From NCBI GenBank assembly GCA_039105265.1, contig JAPFFF010000003.1, positions 8,680,001-8,744,000 on the forward strand: 64,000 nt of DNA. The letters are read 5' to 3'. Both the position numbers and the translations under genes were made by a program. Of this stretch, positions 28,801 through 37,649 are shown in pieces; within the stretch, counting starts at the first letter, position 1; each line of letters starts with the position of its first letter. The notes beneath the pieces are model-generated. The model was not told where the DNA came from. It did not search any database and saw nothing but the letters and a program-made list of their open reading frames with translations. The DNA comes from Tritrichomonas musculus. Its lineage: Eukaryota; Parabasalia; Tritrichomonadida; Tritrichomonadidae.

Positions 28801-31800
28801 TGAATTTGATCTCTCTTTTCAGATGCTTGATGATGATCTTTAAAATGCTTAATTCTTTTCATTGCTGAATGTTTTCCATTTCCATCCAAAATCATATAAA
28901 TTTTATAATGATTATTTTTGGTTTCATTTTCGTTAGAAACGCCAATGTTTTGATTAGTTTGAAGAGATGTCAATAAATCTTCACAAACTTTAGAATTATG
29001 CTTCTTCATTCGATCGATTTGTTCTTCATATTGAATATTAATGTATTCAAAATGCGACTGTTGGAAATCTTCGTTTGTTGTCTTTTTGTCTGTAATTCGA
29101 GACACTGAAGCAGACAACATTTGAATCCCACTTTCAAACGAATTCTTATATTTCAACATGTAGGACGTTTCAAAGATGTGCATCATATCATCATGAGCAG
29201 TCTTTGCATGCTGAATTATATCAGCACTTTTGGCTCGACTGCTGATCATTGTTTTATACAATGAAACAAGTTGTTTGTTGTTCGGTGTTGATGCAATGAA
29301 AAGAAGAACAGGTATTTCATATTGACTTTGATTTTCTTTTATTTTTGAAAGCTTTTCTGCGATCGGATCAATCAATTCAATCTTTTGTATGTTTGCTAAT
29401 GAAATCATGTAAATTTGACAAAATGTCAAATCAATGCTCGGATCTTTGAACAACAACAAATCCGGGTTTTTAACAATGATTTTATTCAATTGAGAAAAGA
29501 TATCAAGAATCAAAGTTGCCCTTTCATCACCTGTTCTTATTTGTGGCAAAATTGAAGAAACAGAAAAGATCCATTTTTGATGATCATTTAAAAAGATCTC
29601 GATAACTTTCTTGAAAATAATTAAATTATCTTCATCAGTGTATTTGTTATTAACAGTGTAGTCACTTTTTCTTATCGTTGAAAGCAATGGCTGTGAAACA
29701 AGAGAAATAACTATTTTCATGAATAGTTTTGGATTCATTGTGTAGCTCTTTGAATTACTGTTAATTTTCTTTAATAATGAAAGAACAAGAATGCAGAGAT
29801 CCGACTCATAATTCCATTTGAACAAGATGGAGAAGACGATCAAAATCAATAGAATTTCATCATAAACTTTTTCTTCATTGTTTGAATAAATAATTTCTGC
29901 CAGTAATTCTACCCATGAATTGTGATCTGAAAAATCACCATAAGTAGAAATGTAGCATATCATTAACGGCAAAAATTCATAATAACTGAATTTCGTGCTT
30001 CTAAAAGTGGACAACATTGACTTGCAAATTCTTTTCACTTCTGTTTTCTTGAATAAATGAAGCATTGGACAAATGATTGATAACAATTCAACTTGAATTA
30101 ATTGGAAAGTGTGATTTTTCGAGATCAATTTCTTGTTTTCTTGGATTAACTTATTCTCCTCTTCTTTATTTATCTGCTTATATTCATTGAAGCAGTAATA
30201 CAAAACCAGATAAAATATTCTTTGAGGATCAGTCAAAGCAGTATCAATGTCAACTGAGCTGACAATTTGAATGCACTTTCTAAAAATGAGAATTCTTGTG
30301 TCTTTTTCAAACAAACTTAAGAATTTCATTAAGATTTCAATGGCCCAATACTGACATGTTTCATCATTTGTTTCTATAATGGAAAGCATCGGAAAAACAG
30401 TGAGAAATTGAGATGTGTTCAATATCGCACTTAAAACTTGGAAGGATAAATCAATCAAATTATGATCTTTCGATTGATAATTGGTCATTATGAAGTGAAT
30501 CAAATAAGTGACATTTTGTGTCTTATTTTTGTCCTTGTTTGCAACTTCAATGAGATATTCGCTGGCAAATTGGAAGTTGAAATCTTTCAAGGACGAAATA
30601 CGAACAAATGCTTGAAGGAAAGATAAATCAAGTTGCAAAGCATAAACTTTTTTCTTAGTAAGCATTTGTTCAAGCAACCTCTTGAAACGATTCAACAAAG
30701 TGAAATCAGAGAACAAATATGCATTCATTTCCTTGACTAATTGAGGATTCTTCACAATGTCAAATAATTGCAAAATTTGATTTCCTGGATTTTCAGAGAA
30801 TGAATCAATGTTTAACTTATCAAAGAATGAGTTAAGAATTCTAAATATATGCTGGTCAAGCGCTTGATCTTGATATTTACGAAGAGAATTTAGAAGCAAA
30901 TCAAAAATGATCAAGAATTCTTCTTCAGAAACTTTGTTGTCTTGCTCTGTTGGTATGTAATTAAATAGAGGCAAAATAATTTTTATTCCGCCAACAAATC
31001 TGATGCTATTTTCAAATGTTGGCGAATATTTAAATGAAGGACCTAAGAATTTGGCATCAAATTCACCTTTTTTAATATTAAAACATAAGTTTTTATTAAC
31101 AATTTTGGCTGAATAACTGCATAAATCATGATTTGCATGACTAATTTGAATCTCTTCAAAATCCATGATACAAGATTTTGTTGAGTAATAAATGTTGTTT
31201 GAATTCCAACTAAATTCTATGTTATCAATTGTTGTTTTATGAGTTTCATCATTAAATGTCAATTCAAATGATTTTGGAGTTAATGAAAACTCGATAAAAT
31301 TCCATTCAAAAAGTTTGAATTTTATTGGAAAAGTGAATTCTTTCGTAAGTAAAGTTGTCTTAGAGATAAGTTGGACAATTAATTGTTCTTTTGATATTTT
31401 AAATTTAATTTTGTGCTTTTTTGATCCAACAATTTTGAAGAATCCATCCTTTGGAATTTTATAAAGTTTGAAATGAAAAGAAAATTTGATTGGATATTCA
31501 ACCAAGTAAGACGAAGTCTTAAAGACGTTCTGATCACGATAATCATTAACGTGAAAGAAAGAGCCTGAATAAACATCAACTGTTGGCTTTTCAATAAGAA
31601 GCTTATGAAAAAGTTGCAAGATTTTCAATTGTCTTTGTTGATTAATGTTGTTTGATTTGTCTGCTTCATTTTGTGACAGTTCTTCATATTTATTAACAAG
31701 CTTAATCAAAGCTTTCTTATCGAAATATGATTGGGAAATATTGGATATAATTTTGTATGTTAAATCTGGAATTTTGTCGAATAAATGATCGACAAAAAAG

Positions 31801-34694
31801 TAAAAAATACCAGATACATAACAAGTAATTTGATTACTGACTGAGTTTTCAGTTAATTTGTCAATAAACGATAAAGATTTCAAATAAAAGTTGTTTTCAT
31901 AAGTTAATTCAATCAATAAACGAACAGCAACTTGTGAAATAATTTCTGCTTCGTTCATGTTTTTAACATCATTGATATTTCGACCAGTCATTGCAGAAAA
32001 CAAGGTGTTAAAGATCGTTGAATCAAATTCGACAAATTTACTAATTGTGATCAAATCATTAATGTAATAATCTTTCTTTTCAGTCAAATGATCAATGAAA
32101 ACTTCAGATTTACAAGAAATCTTTGAAATAAAGTCCAAAACTGAAACAAACAAAAGTTTGATTGTTTTCAATTGCGATTGATCCAATTGAATTTGTGAAG
32201 GTGAAATTGTTTTTTCATGTCTAATAAAATTAGAAGGATCAGAATCATTGTCATTAATTTCATTAATTTCATTTTCATTTACGTTATTCAAAAAGCCTGG
32301 AGCAAATTTTTGAATAACCGAAATGAAAATGTGAACAAGATGAATGAAAAAGTTGGTCAAAATGATGTTTGAAACAAGACTGTTTAAATGATCATCATGA
32401 ACATTCGAAACAAGATCAATTGCTTTACAAAAAACATCAACAGCATCACTGTTATCAATAATATTTGTTAATTGTTTCAGCAAGTTCGTTAATGAAATCA
32501 ATAAAATATAGGTCGAGTTCTTCGATGACAAGTGCTTGCTATAAAATTGCATCGCCATGTCTTGCGACCGTTTATCAAAGAATAAGAAATTAATATGACG
32601 GACTCTGCTCATTGATTTTTGGCAAAAAACATAAGTAACAGAGGCACTCGATGACATAAAAGCATTAAGAAAATCAAGGATAAATAGATGAACTTGTAAG
32701 ATTTGGTAATAGCGTGATGTAAATTCATCATCTTTAAGTCCTTGCTCTTTAATGGATTTCATCTTGTCATAGTTGGCCGATAAATAAATCATATAAGTAT
32801 GATCAACGTTGATAATTTCATCAAAAATTGTAGATTTCGGACTATAAAAGAAAGTCAATCGATTTGATTGCTCAGATGAGTTGTTTTGACTAATAAAGAG
32901 ACAATAAATGGCAGTTATTAATGATGCCATTTGCATCGGTGTCGCATTTTGAATCTCAAATGATAAGATATCATTCAAATATTGCTTGACATTGTCAAAT
33001 AAAGGATTTTTTATAAAATAGTTCGTTGTCAGTTCATAAAAGGCAATAAAGCCGTCTTTGGATGGCCAATATATTGGATCGGTAAATATGTAATATAAAT
33101 AATAAATATCATGCGAAAAAAAGAATTCAATACTCTCTGTGTGCCACAAAGTGTTCATAATTGAGGTAACAGTCATGCTTTCTTGCAATCCTTTGAGAAG
33201 TGATAATCGAAGAATTGGATCATCTTTTTCTTTCATAAAATCTTTAAGAAATGTTAAAAATTGATCAAATAAAACTGTTTTCTTTGTAAATATTTGGCCT
33301 AAAAATTTCGTTATATCTTTAATTAAATTTGATATTGAATATTTCCCACTATATTTCGCTGTACAAATATTATTTAAACACAAATCTTTAATTTCCGATT
33401 TGAAATCCAATGTGTTGAAAATTTTATCATTGTATATATTATTATCTTCAAAAAATGACTGAAGAATTTCGTTATTTGGCGTATCTGCAAATAAATCTTT
33501 TGTAAATAATTCTCTTTTCGAAATTGTATTTTGTTCAAGAGTCGTTTCTAATTTGGGGTAATTTAATTTAATATCCCACAAAACTATTTGAATTATTAAT
33601 TCGCTGATGGTCTGAAAAGAAACTTTTGAATGAGATTTATTTTTATCAGTTTGCGAATTTGAGTTCTCGATCAAATAAAAATATAATAGAGCAGTTAAAG
33701 TTTGATATAAAAGTGAATTACTTAATTGTTTATCTTTAATACTGGACTCAGGAGATAATGTTTTCCTAATTTGAAACATAAAGAAGTCTAAATTTTTGAA
33801 AGCTGCATTATCATCTAAAAGAATAATATTTCTAGAACTTTCGTTTGAAAATAATTTTAAATAACTAATAATGCCTGGTGAAACCAAATATAAATTATTT
33901 TGCTGCAATTCATTCACGTTAAGGAGAATAGTTGCTACAAAGGAAAAAATAGGCGAATTATCTATAATAATTGGCTGAAGCTGCTTTGGATCATCGGCAC
34001 TCTGAGGAGGAGAAGATAAATATTTAGTTAAAACATCTGTTATCGAGAGAATAATTGGAAAAAGCGGCTGTCCCATTTTAGAATCTAATAATGGTTGTAT
34101 ATAACTTATGATTGCATCTATTAAAACTTGAAATGATAAAATAGTTTCATTAAGATACTGATGATATTGATTAAAAAACAACCAAAAAAGTTTTTCAACA
34201 GTATCTATCATTTGTGTAAGTTTGGATCGTTCATTTTGATTTCCACCTGAAGGTTGTGAAAAACACTTTTCGAGTTGAATCTTGAATTTGTAGGTAAAAA
34301 CAAATAAAAATCGAAAATATAATGGTAAAATATCATTTAAAAGTGGAATTAAAAAATTGTGAATTTCTTCGGATTTAAAATCAGTACTTTTTAAATAATT
34401 AATAAGATAAATATATGACGGATCTGGCTCAATTGCATCAAAACCAAATAAATTTGAGACTTCAATCCATGGTTCTTTTTTTGTTGGTTCAAATTTCTTC
34501 ACAGCATTCGATTTAACTTTATTTATGTTGAATTTTTCGAAATACGGCTTGATTTTTGCTGAATTAAGTAATTTTGTTGAATGTTTAGATTCATTATATG
34601 TAAAAAAACGAATGCATAACTTTTCTGCGAGGGAAATGTTCAAATTATCATAATTTTTTCCTTGGCCTTTTTTGCTTTTAAATAAATCAGCCAT
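25884..34694 (-). CDS. BEACH-domain protein (LYST/neurobeachin/Lvs-like) with WD40 end
   Basis: This 2936-residue protein has the standard BEACH-family order. A long helical N-terminal half contains a concanavalin-A-like module (about 1040-1180). A PH-BEACH domain (about 1975-2100) starts PYKCIIYGIEFKLDPYEI. The BEACH domain (about 2120-2415) has MTNYEYLFWVNMITGRSFHD, YPVFPWIL, HYMTAGFVTYYLMRCEPFT, ELVPEFFSLPNF and LPKWSAGNPSTFIALNRLAL. C-terminal WD40 repeats (about 2620-2935) include VVTGFENSSIAVWDLRNN and ILGHSGS-like FGHSGSIKAVDVS. Family members control lysosome size, membrane fission and cytokinesis. The protein is likely cytosolic and membrane-associated. An internal Gln/Asn/Ser-rich stretch separates WD repeats near 2780. 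A TCACT initiator lies just upstream of the ATG. Confidence 0.92.
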   Translation of the reverse strand: MADLFKSKKGQGKNYDNLNISLAEKLCIRFFTYNESKHSTKLLNSAKIKPYFEKFNINKVKSNAVKKFEPTKKEPWIEVSNLFGFDAIEPDPSYIYLINYLKSTDFKSEEIHNFLIPLLNDILPLYFRFLFVFTYKFKIQLEKCFSQPSGGNQNERSKLTQMIDTVEKLFWLFFNQYHQYLNETILSFQVLIDAIISYIQPLLDSKMGQPLFPIILSITDVLTKYLSSPPQSADDPKQLQPIIIDNSPIFSFVATILLNVNELQQNNLYLVSPGIISYLKLFSNESSRNIILLDDNAAFKNLDFFMFQIRKTLSPESSIKDKQLSNSLLYQTLTALLYFYLIENSNSQTDKNKSHSKVSFQTISELIIQIVLWDIKLNYPKLETTLEQNTISKRELFTKDLFADTPNNEILQSFFEDNNIYNDKIFNTLDFKSEIKDLCLNNICTAKYSGKYSISNLIKDITKFLGQIFTKKTVLFDQFLTFLKDFMKEKDDPILRLSLLKGLQESMTVTSIMNTLWHTESIEFFFSHDIYYLYYIFTDPIYWPSKDGFIAFYELTTNYFIKNPLFDNVKQYLNDILSFEIQNATPMQMASLITAIYCLFISQNNSSEQSNRLTFFYSPKSTIFDEIINVDHTYMIYLSANYDKMKSIKEQGLKDDEFTSRYYQILQVHLFILDFLNAFMSSSASVTYVFCQKSMSRVRHINFLFFDKRSQDMAMQFYSKHLSSKNSTYILLISLTNLLKQLTNIIDNSDAVDVFCKAIDLVSNVHDDHLNSLVSNIILTNFFIHLVHIFISVIQKFAPGFLNNVNENEINEINDNDSDPSNFIRHEKTISPSQIQLDQSQLKTIKLLFVSVLDFISKISCKSEVFIDHLTEKKDYYINDLITISKFVEFDSTIFNTLFSAMTGRNINDVKNMNEAEIISQVAVRLLIELTYENNFYLKSLSFIDKLTENSVSNQITCYVSGIFYFFVDHLFDKIPDLTYKIISNISQSYFDKKALIKLVNKYEELSQNEADKSNNINQQRQLKILQLFHKLLIEKPTVDVYSGSFFHVNDYRDQNVFKTSSYLVEYPIKFSFHFKLYKIPKDGFFKIVGSKKHKIKFKISKEQLIVQLISKTTLLTKEFTFPIKFKLFEWNFIEFSLTPKSFELTFNDETHKTTIDNIEFSWNSNNIYYSTKSCIMDFEEIQISHANHDLCSYSAKIVNKNLCFNIKKGEFDAKFLGPSFKYSPTFENSIRFVGGIKIILPLFNYIPTEQDNKVSEEEFLIIFDLLLNSLRKYQDQALDQHIFRILNSFFDKLNIDSFSENPGNQILQLFDIVKNPQLVKEMNAYLFSDFTLLNRFKRLLEQMLTKKKVYALQLDLSFLQAFVRISSLKDFNFQFASEYLIEVANKDKNKTQNVTYLIHFIMTNYQSKDHNLIDLSFQVLSAILNTSQFLTVFPMLSIIETNDETCQYWAIEILMKFLSLFEKDTRILIFRKCIQIVSSVDIDTALTDPQRIFYLVLYYCFNEYKQINKEEENKLIQENKKLISKNHTFQLIQVELLSIICPMLHLFKKTEVKRICKSMLSTFRSTKFSYYEFLPLMICYISTYGDFSDHNSWVELLAEIIYSNNEEKVYDEILLILIVFSILFKWNYESDLCILVLSLLKKINSNSKSYTMNPKLFMKIVISLVSQPLLSTIRKSDYTVNNKYTDEDNLIIFKKVIEIFLNDHQKWIFSVSSILPQIRTGDERATLILDIFSQLNKIIVKNPDLLLFKDPSIDLTFCQIYMISLANIQKIELIDPIAEKLSKIKENQSQYEIPVLLFIASTPNNKQLVSLYKTMISSRAKSADIIQHAKTAHDDMMHIFETSYMLKYKNSFESGIQMLSASVSRITDKKTTNEDFQQSHFEYINIQYEEQIDRMKKHNSKVCEDLLTSLQTNQNIGVSNENETKNNHYKIYMILDGNGKHSAMKRIKHFKDHHQASEKRDQIQRSRSMTTTSTQDIESPYKCIIYGIEFKLDPYEINKPSNENLFEKSCQLVEIATVFTGKISITRGSISFDSKEANRVLSSKKKDCQRFIEFNLSSLRFVFWRRFKHQLTGLEFFIRDGSSFLIQFKMPKDMQSCIKQLNDLLNSEKNYKFYVQTRPSKELSQSNFFLNNFTVPWQNGEMTNYEYLFWVNMITGRSFHDISQYPVFPWILKNYDEEFIDFSKAEQVFRNLSLPVGALDERRLEMLKENMEGLTGDDQRCLYNKHYMTAGFVTYYLMRCEPFTMMHIELQSGQFDYANRLFISVESIWNLVSGPAQNEFRELVPEFFSLPNFMKNYEKYDLGKTPEGESVDNVKLPKWSAGNPSTFIALNRLALESPYVSMHINEWIDLIFGYKSRGKAAEEANNTYHPYTYPEIIDNPEIANDPCLLTAVQDWAVNYGTCADLAFTTPHPTKFQYFVPTSPFATSSFSLKSKELNKNTTFKNPYAVSFTHVKLHKKGGAAKLFTIKFVALQHPDSIGIIKIHHGNQEKEMNTVIDNGNGNDLLDTNLENSIFNTNLSNLSILSKELCKFKTKAGTAKFLKASEMLGSLTAINQQNNLFISSAPWIDYFEVVFFNPSLKVKKKSTGFKSIIGSSANIDSTHAIENSNPSFHSQPQQSCITVLACDQWAVVTGFENSSIAVWDLRNNVANFNCNSVINSNSFRGQTTVNQQPTASRSRNLEPLFYIFGHSGSIKAVDVSVDLNLIVSVDSNNLVLMSFLSNGERIRSFSVPTIPKRVFLFSLGFVVFIYETHEIKSTQTNDSENGQRQRNRNTRISDFGEQQQQLYHQTSSPSLLARKISGSYQARSDSFNTVMDQSNPDSKDISPNEHILTTIELRDLSGRVVSETQKQHRSDVFCKCVTNDFSQYLMISFSMKLNSNSSCVFLYRIYDLKMVALKSINGKVLSADFDKKLNMFVLCIEEMPCVLLKIIPNEQI

Positions 34695-34698
34695 AAAT

Positions 34699-34703
34699 AG
34701 TGA
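34699..34703 (-). promoter_or_regulatory. Initiator (Inr) TCACT upstream of the BEACH gene
   Basis: The minus strand reads ATCACTATTTATG with the final ATG as start codon. TCACT fits TCA+1YW and gives a leader of about 6 bases. Confidence 0.55.
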
Positions 34704-35197
34704 TTTTATTGCTGAATAGAAAAAGTTTTGATTATTTTTGATAAAATCATCTGTTGACAGTTTTACTCAATTAGAAATAAAAAATACAAAAAATTGAAAA
34801 ATGTATTTTTTATGTTTATATTGCATGAAATATCAGAAGAAGAAAAAACATTTATTAAGAGTTCGAACCCTTTTTTCAATATTTTTTTTTTATTTGAGAA
34901 ATTTTTGAGAGTGTAGGGGTTCTTTTACAATTAATTTGAATGAAAATTTGAATAAAATTGTGGAATTTATTCAAATATTCCGAAAAGGGTTAAAATAAAA
35001 CTATTCCTTTTCTTTTGCTTGTTGACAAGATAAAATTGCAATTTTAATAATTCCTTAACAAAACTATATATTTCCTCTATGGTATAAGCTAATATATAAA
35101 TAAATGTATTTTTATTATATTATATTTTAGATATATTTTAATTATATATTATTATTTATGAAATACTCGAAAGTTAATTTGGTAGTATAACCATAAT
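34704..35197. other. Intergenic spacer with a weak inverted repeat
   Basis: AACCCTTTTTTCAATATTT (34866-34884) and the complement of 34973-34991 agree at 16 of 19 positions. They bound about 126 bp containing GTGTAGGGGTT. It may be a decayed foldback element or a hairpin. No gene is visible. Confidence 0.4.
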
Positions 35198-37243
35198 CTA
35201 ACTGCTATCAGGGCGAACGAGTTTTAATACATAAGCTGACATTGATGGTAAGCATAAATCGATTCTATTCTTTCTTGAATTCCATTCCTCAGGTTTTGTT
35301 GAAATTTCTGAACCATTTCCAACCATAATTCTGCCTCTTCCTTCATAAGCAATTTCATCAGATGAGAAAACAACACGATATTCTCCTCCATTCCCAATTC
35401 CAAATACATAACTTTGAAAATCTTTAGAATCATTGAAATTGAAGACCCAGAACAAGCCACCTCTTTCAAATCCAATAACTCTGCTTTCTTTATCAGCCAT
35501 GGAAATGTATCCCAAATCGCAACAATTTAAAAATTTAAATGTTTTTTCAATATTGAGCATATCTTTATCAAATCGTGCAAGAGAAGCGTATCTTGTCATT
35601 TCATCATCGGCAAGTTGAAAGTCTCTGCAACAATTGTCGTAACTATTATGATTCCCTTCATGAGGAAATTCGATTTTTCCAGGGTGCCCAAATTCATTTC
35701 CCATAAAGTTCAAATAGGCTTCTCCTGCAATTCCGAAAGTTAATAATCGAATCATTTTCAGCAAAGCAATTGCATGCTCAACTTCGTCAGAAAGCGGCGC
35801 CAAAAATGACATCAGATCATCATTTTTACCCCAACCCAAAAGACGATAAGCAATTGGAAATGGTTGATCATGGCATTCAGTGTAAGCTATCGTTTTTTCA
35901 TGGATTGGTCGGTTGTTAAGATTATAAGCGATGTCATGAAGATTCCAATCGTTGAAGCTAGGAAGTTCAAGAGTTTTGACCCAGAGATCGGCTCCACCCA
36001 TCCCAAGACGAAAGTTGAAGCCAAATCCGCCATCTTCAATTGTTCTGGCTATACCAACCATTCCTGATACATCTTCAGCTGTTGTAATTCCAAACATGTC
36101 ATACTTGTGAACAACATAATTTGCTAAGTATAAATAAGTAACAGCATCTTCATCAACGATATCACTGAAATAAACATCATTATTAAATTGAGTATCAACT
36201 CCTTGATTCTTATAGATCATTGAGCCAACACCATCAAATCGGAACCCATCAAAATGAAAAACTTCTATATAATAACGAAGGTTTGAAAGTAAAAAACGTT
36301 GAACTTCAATATTCGAATAATCGAATAATCTTGAATCCCAAACTGGATGGGATCCTCTCTTACCAGAATGAAAATATTGAGAATCTGTTCCATCAAAATG
36401 ATTGAGCCCTTCACCGATATTTTTTGATGCATGAGAATGAATTGTATCCAAAAAAACGTAGATACCCATTTCATGTGCTGTATCAATTAATCTTTTCAGA
36501 TCTTCGGGAGTACCAAAACGAGACGATGGTGCAAAAAAAGATGTTACTTGGTAACCTTGGGATGCATAATATGAATGTTCCATGACACCCATTAATTGAA
36601 CCACATTATAACCTTTTTCTTTAACTAGAGGAAGAACATTTGCTGTAAATTCATTATATGTATGAACACGTGGTTCTGGCCCAGCCATTCCGATATGTGC
36701 TTCGTAAATGAGAAATGCATGGTCGACACGTGGTTCTGGCCAAGGATGCTTAAACTCGTAGCATTCTTCAGAGGGAGGATCCCAAAATATTCCATCGTAT
36801 GTATTTGAATTGTGGTTTTGAACACTGTAATTAATCCAAGCAGGAATTCGAGATAATAATTGGTTATCAACTACAAGGAAGCAACGGACCCGAGAGCCGT
36901 GCTTAATACGTGGGACTTTTTGGCCCGATTCATTAGTAACGTCACTTAAAAATAATGTAAAAACGCCATATGGATCTTTATCGCATTTTGTTGATGGATC
37001 AGTTAGATTCCAATTGTTAAAGTCACCAGCCAGATAAATATTATGAGCGTTTGGAGCCCATTCTCGGTAAAAAATTCCACCTTTGACTCGATGAAGCCCA
37101 TATTCTTTATAAGAATTTGTGAAATTGTCTATTGAGCCGTAAAATTGATTAATACGCGCAAGAGCATTTTGAAAATTTTTGTTTCTCTGAATGAATTTAT
37201 CGGAATATTTGGAATAATAAGGGTTATCTTGAGAAATTTTCAT
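35198..37243 (-). CDS. GBE1: 1,4-alpha-glucan (glycogen) branching enzyme
   Basis: It cuts alpha-1,4-glucan chains and rejoins them by alpha-1,6 links, creating branches in glycogen, the main trichomonad carbohydrate store. The 681-residue length is normal for eukaryotic GH13 branching enzymes. A CBM48-type N-terminal domain (about 50-105) has FYREWAPNAHNIYLAGDFNNW. The GH13 barrel carries the expected regions: nucleophile Asp337 in FDGFRFDGVGSM, acid/base Glu390 in TTAEDVSGM, and His458-Asp459 in YTECHDQ. Region I is FLDTIHSHAS. The C-terminal beta domain ends near YVLKLVRPDSS. All catalytic residues are present. No signal or targeting peptide is seen, so it is cytosolic. A TCATA initiator sits 2 bases before the ATG. 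Confidence 0.96.
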   Translation of the reverse strand: MKISQDNPYYSKYSDKFIQRNKNFQNALARINQFYGSIDNFTNSYKEYGLHRVKGGIFYREWAPNAHNIYLAGDFNNWNLTDPSTKCDKDPYGVFTLFLSDVTNESGQKVPRIKHGSRVRCFLVVDNQLLSRIPAWINYSVQNHNSNTYDGIFWDPPSEECYEFKHPWPEPRVDHAFLIYEAHIGMAGPEPRVHTYNEFTANVLPLVKEKGYNVVQLMGVMEHSYYASQGYQVTSFFAPSSRFGTPEDLKRLIDTAHEMGIYVFLDTIHSHASKNIGEGLNHFDGTDSQYFHSGKRGSHPVWDSRLFDYSNIEVQRFLLSNLRYYIEVFHFDGFRFDGVGSMIYKNQGVDTQFNNDVYFSDIVDEDAVTYLYLANYVVHKYDMFGITTAEDVSGMVGIARTIEDGGFGFNFRLGMGGADLWVKTLELPSFNDWNLHDIAYNLNNRPIHEKTIAYTECHDQPFPIAYRLLGWGKNDDLMSFLAPLSDEVEHAIALLKMIRLLTFGIAGEAYLNFMGNEFGHPGKIEFPHEGNHNSYDNCCRDFQLADDEMTRYASLARFDKDMLNIEKTFKFLNCCDLGYISMADKESRVIGFERGGLFWVFNFNDSKDFQSYVFGIGNGGEYRVVFSSDEIAYEGRGRIMVGNGSEISTKPEEWNSRKNRIDLCLPSMSAYVLKLVRPDSS

Positions 37244-37245
37244 TT

Positions 37246-37250
37246 TATGA
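37246..37250 (-). promoter_or_regulatory. Initiator (Inr) TCATA at the branching-enzyme start
   Basis: The minus strand reads TTTCATAAAATG with ATG as start codon. It is an exact TCA+1YW match and predicts a leader of about 5 bases. Confidence 0.65.
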
Positions 37251-37649
37251 AATGTTCACATATATGATTTAAATATTTTGAATCATCTTCGTCAAATTAT
37301 ATTGAAAATATTGAATTAAATAAAATTTACTTTGATATACATTCAAAAAAAACAAAAATGTTCGTTTAATCGATTCCAAAAAAAACAAATTAAGGCAAAA
37401 ATAAGTTTTTTTATTCACAATTATTTATTCATCTACTCATTTCATATATATCCAATTTGATTAATACATTAAGTAAGATAATTATTAAAAAAAAATATGC
37501 GATAACACACAGAAAATAATAATATAATTTGCTTAAATATCGCTTATTATGCTGATTTTAAATGAATACTAAGAGCATATAATGATTAGGATAGAAATAA
37601 GTTTAATATGAAACATACAAAAATACACAAATTAGTTCTTTCATTAAAA
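37251..37649. other. Intergenic spacer, nothing recognised
   Basis: This A+T-rich stretch between two same-strand genes has long A and T runs and no reading frame, repeat or RNA gene that I can support. Confidence 0.5.
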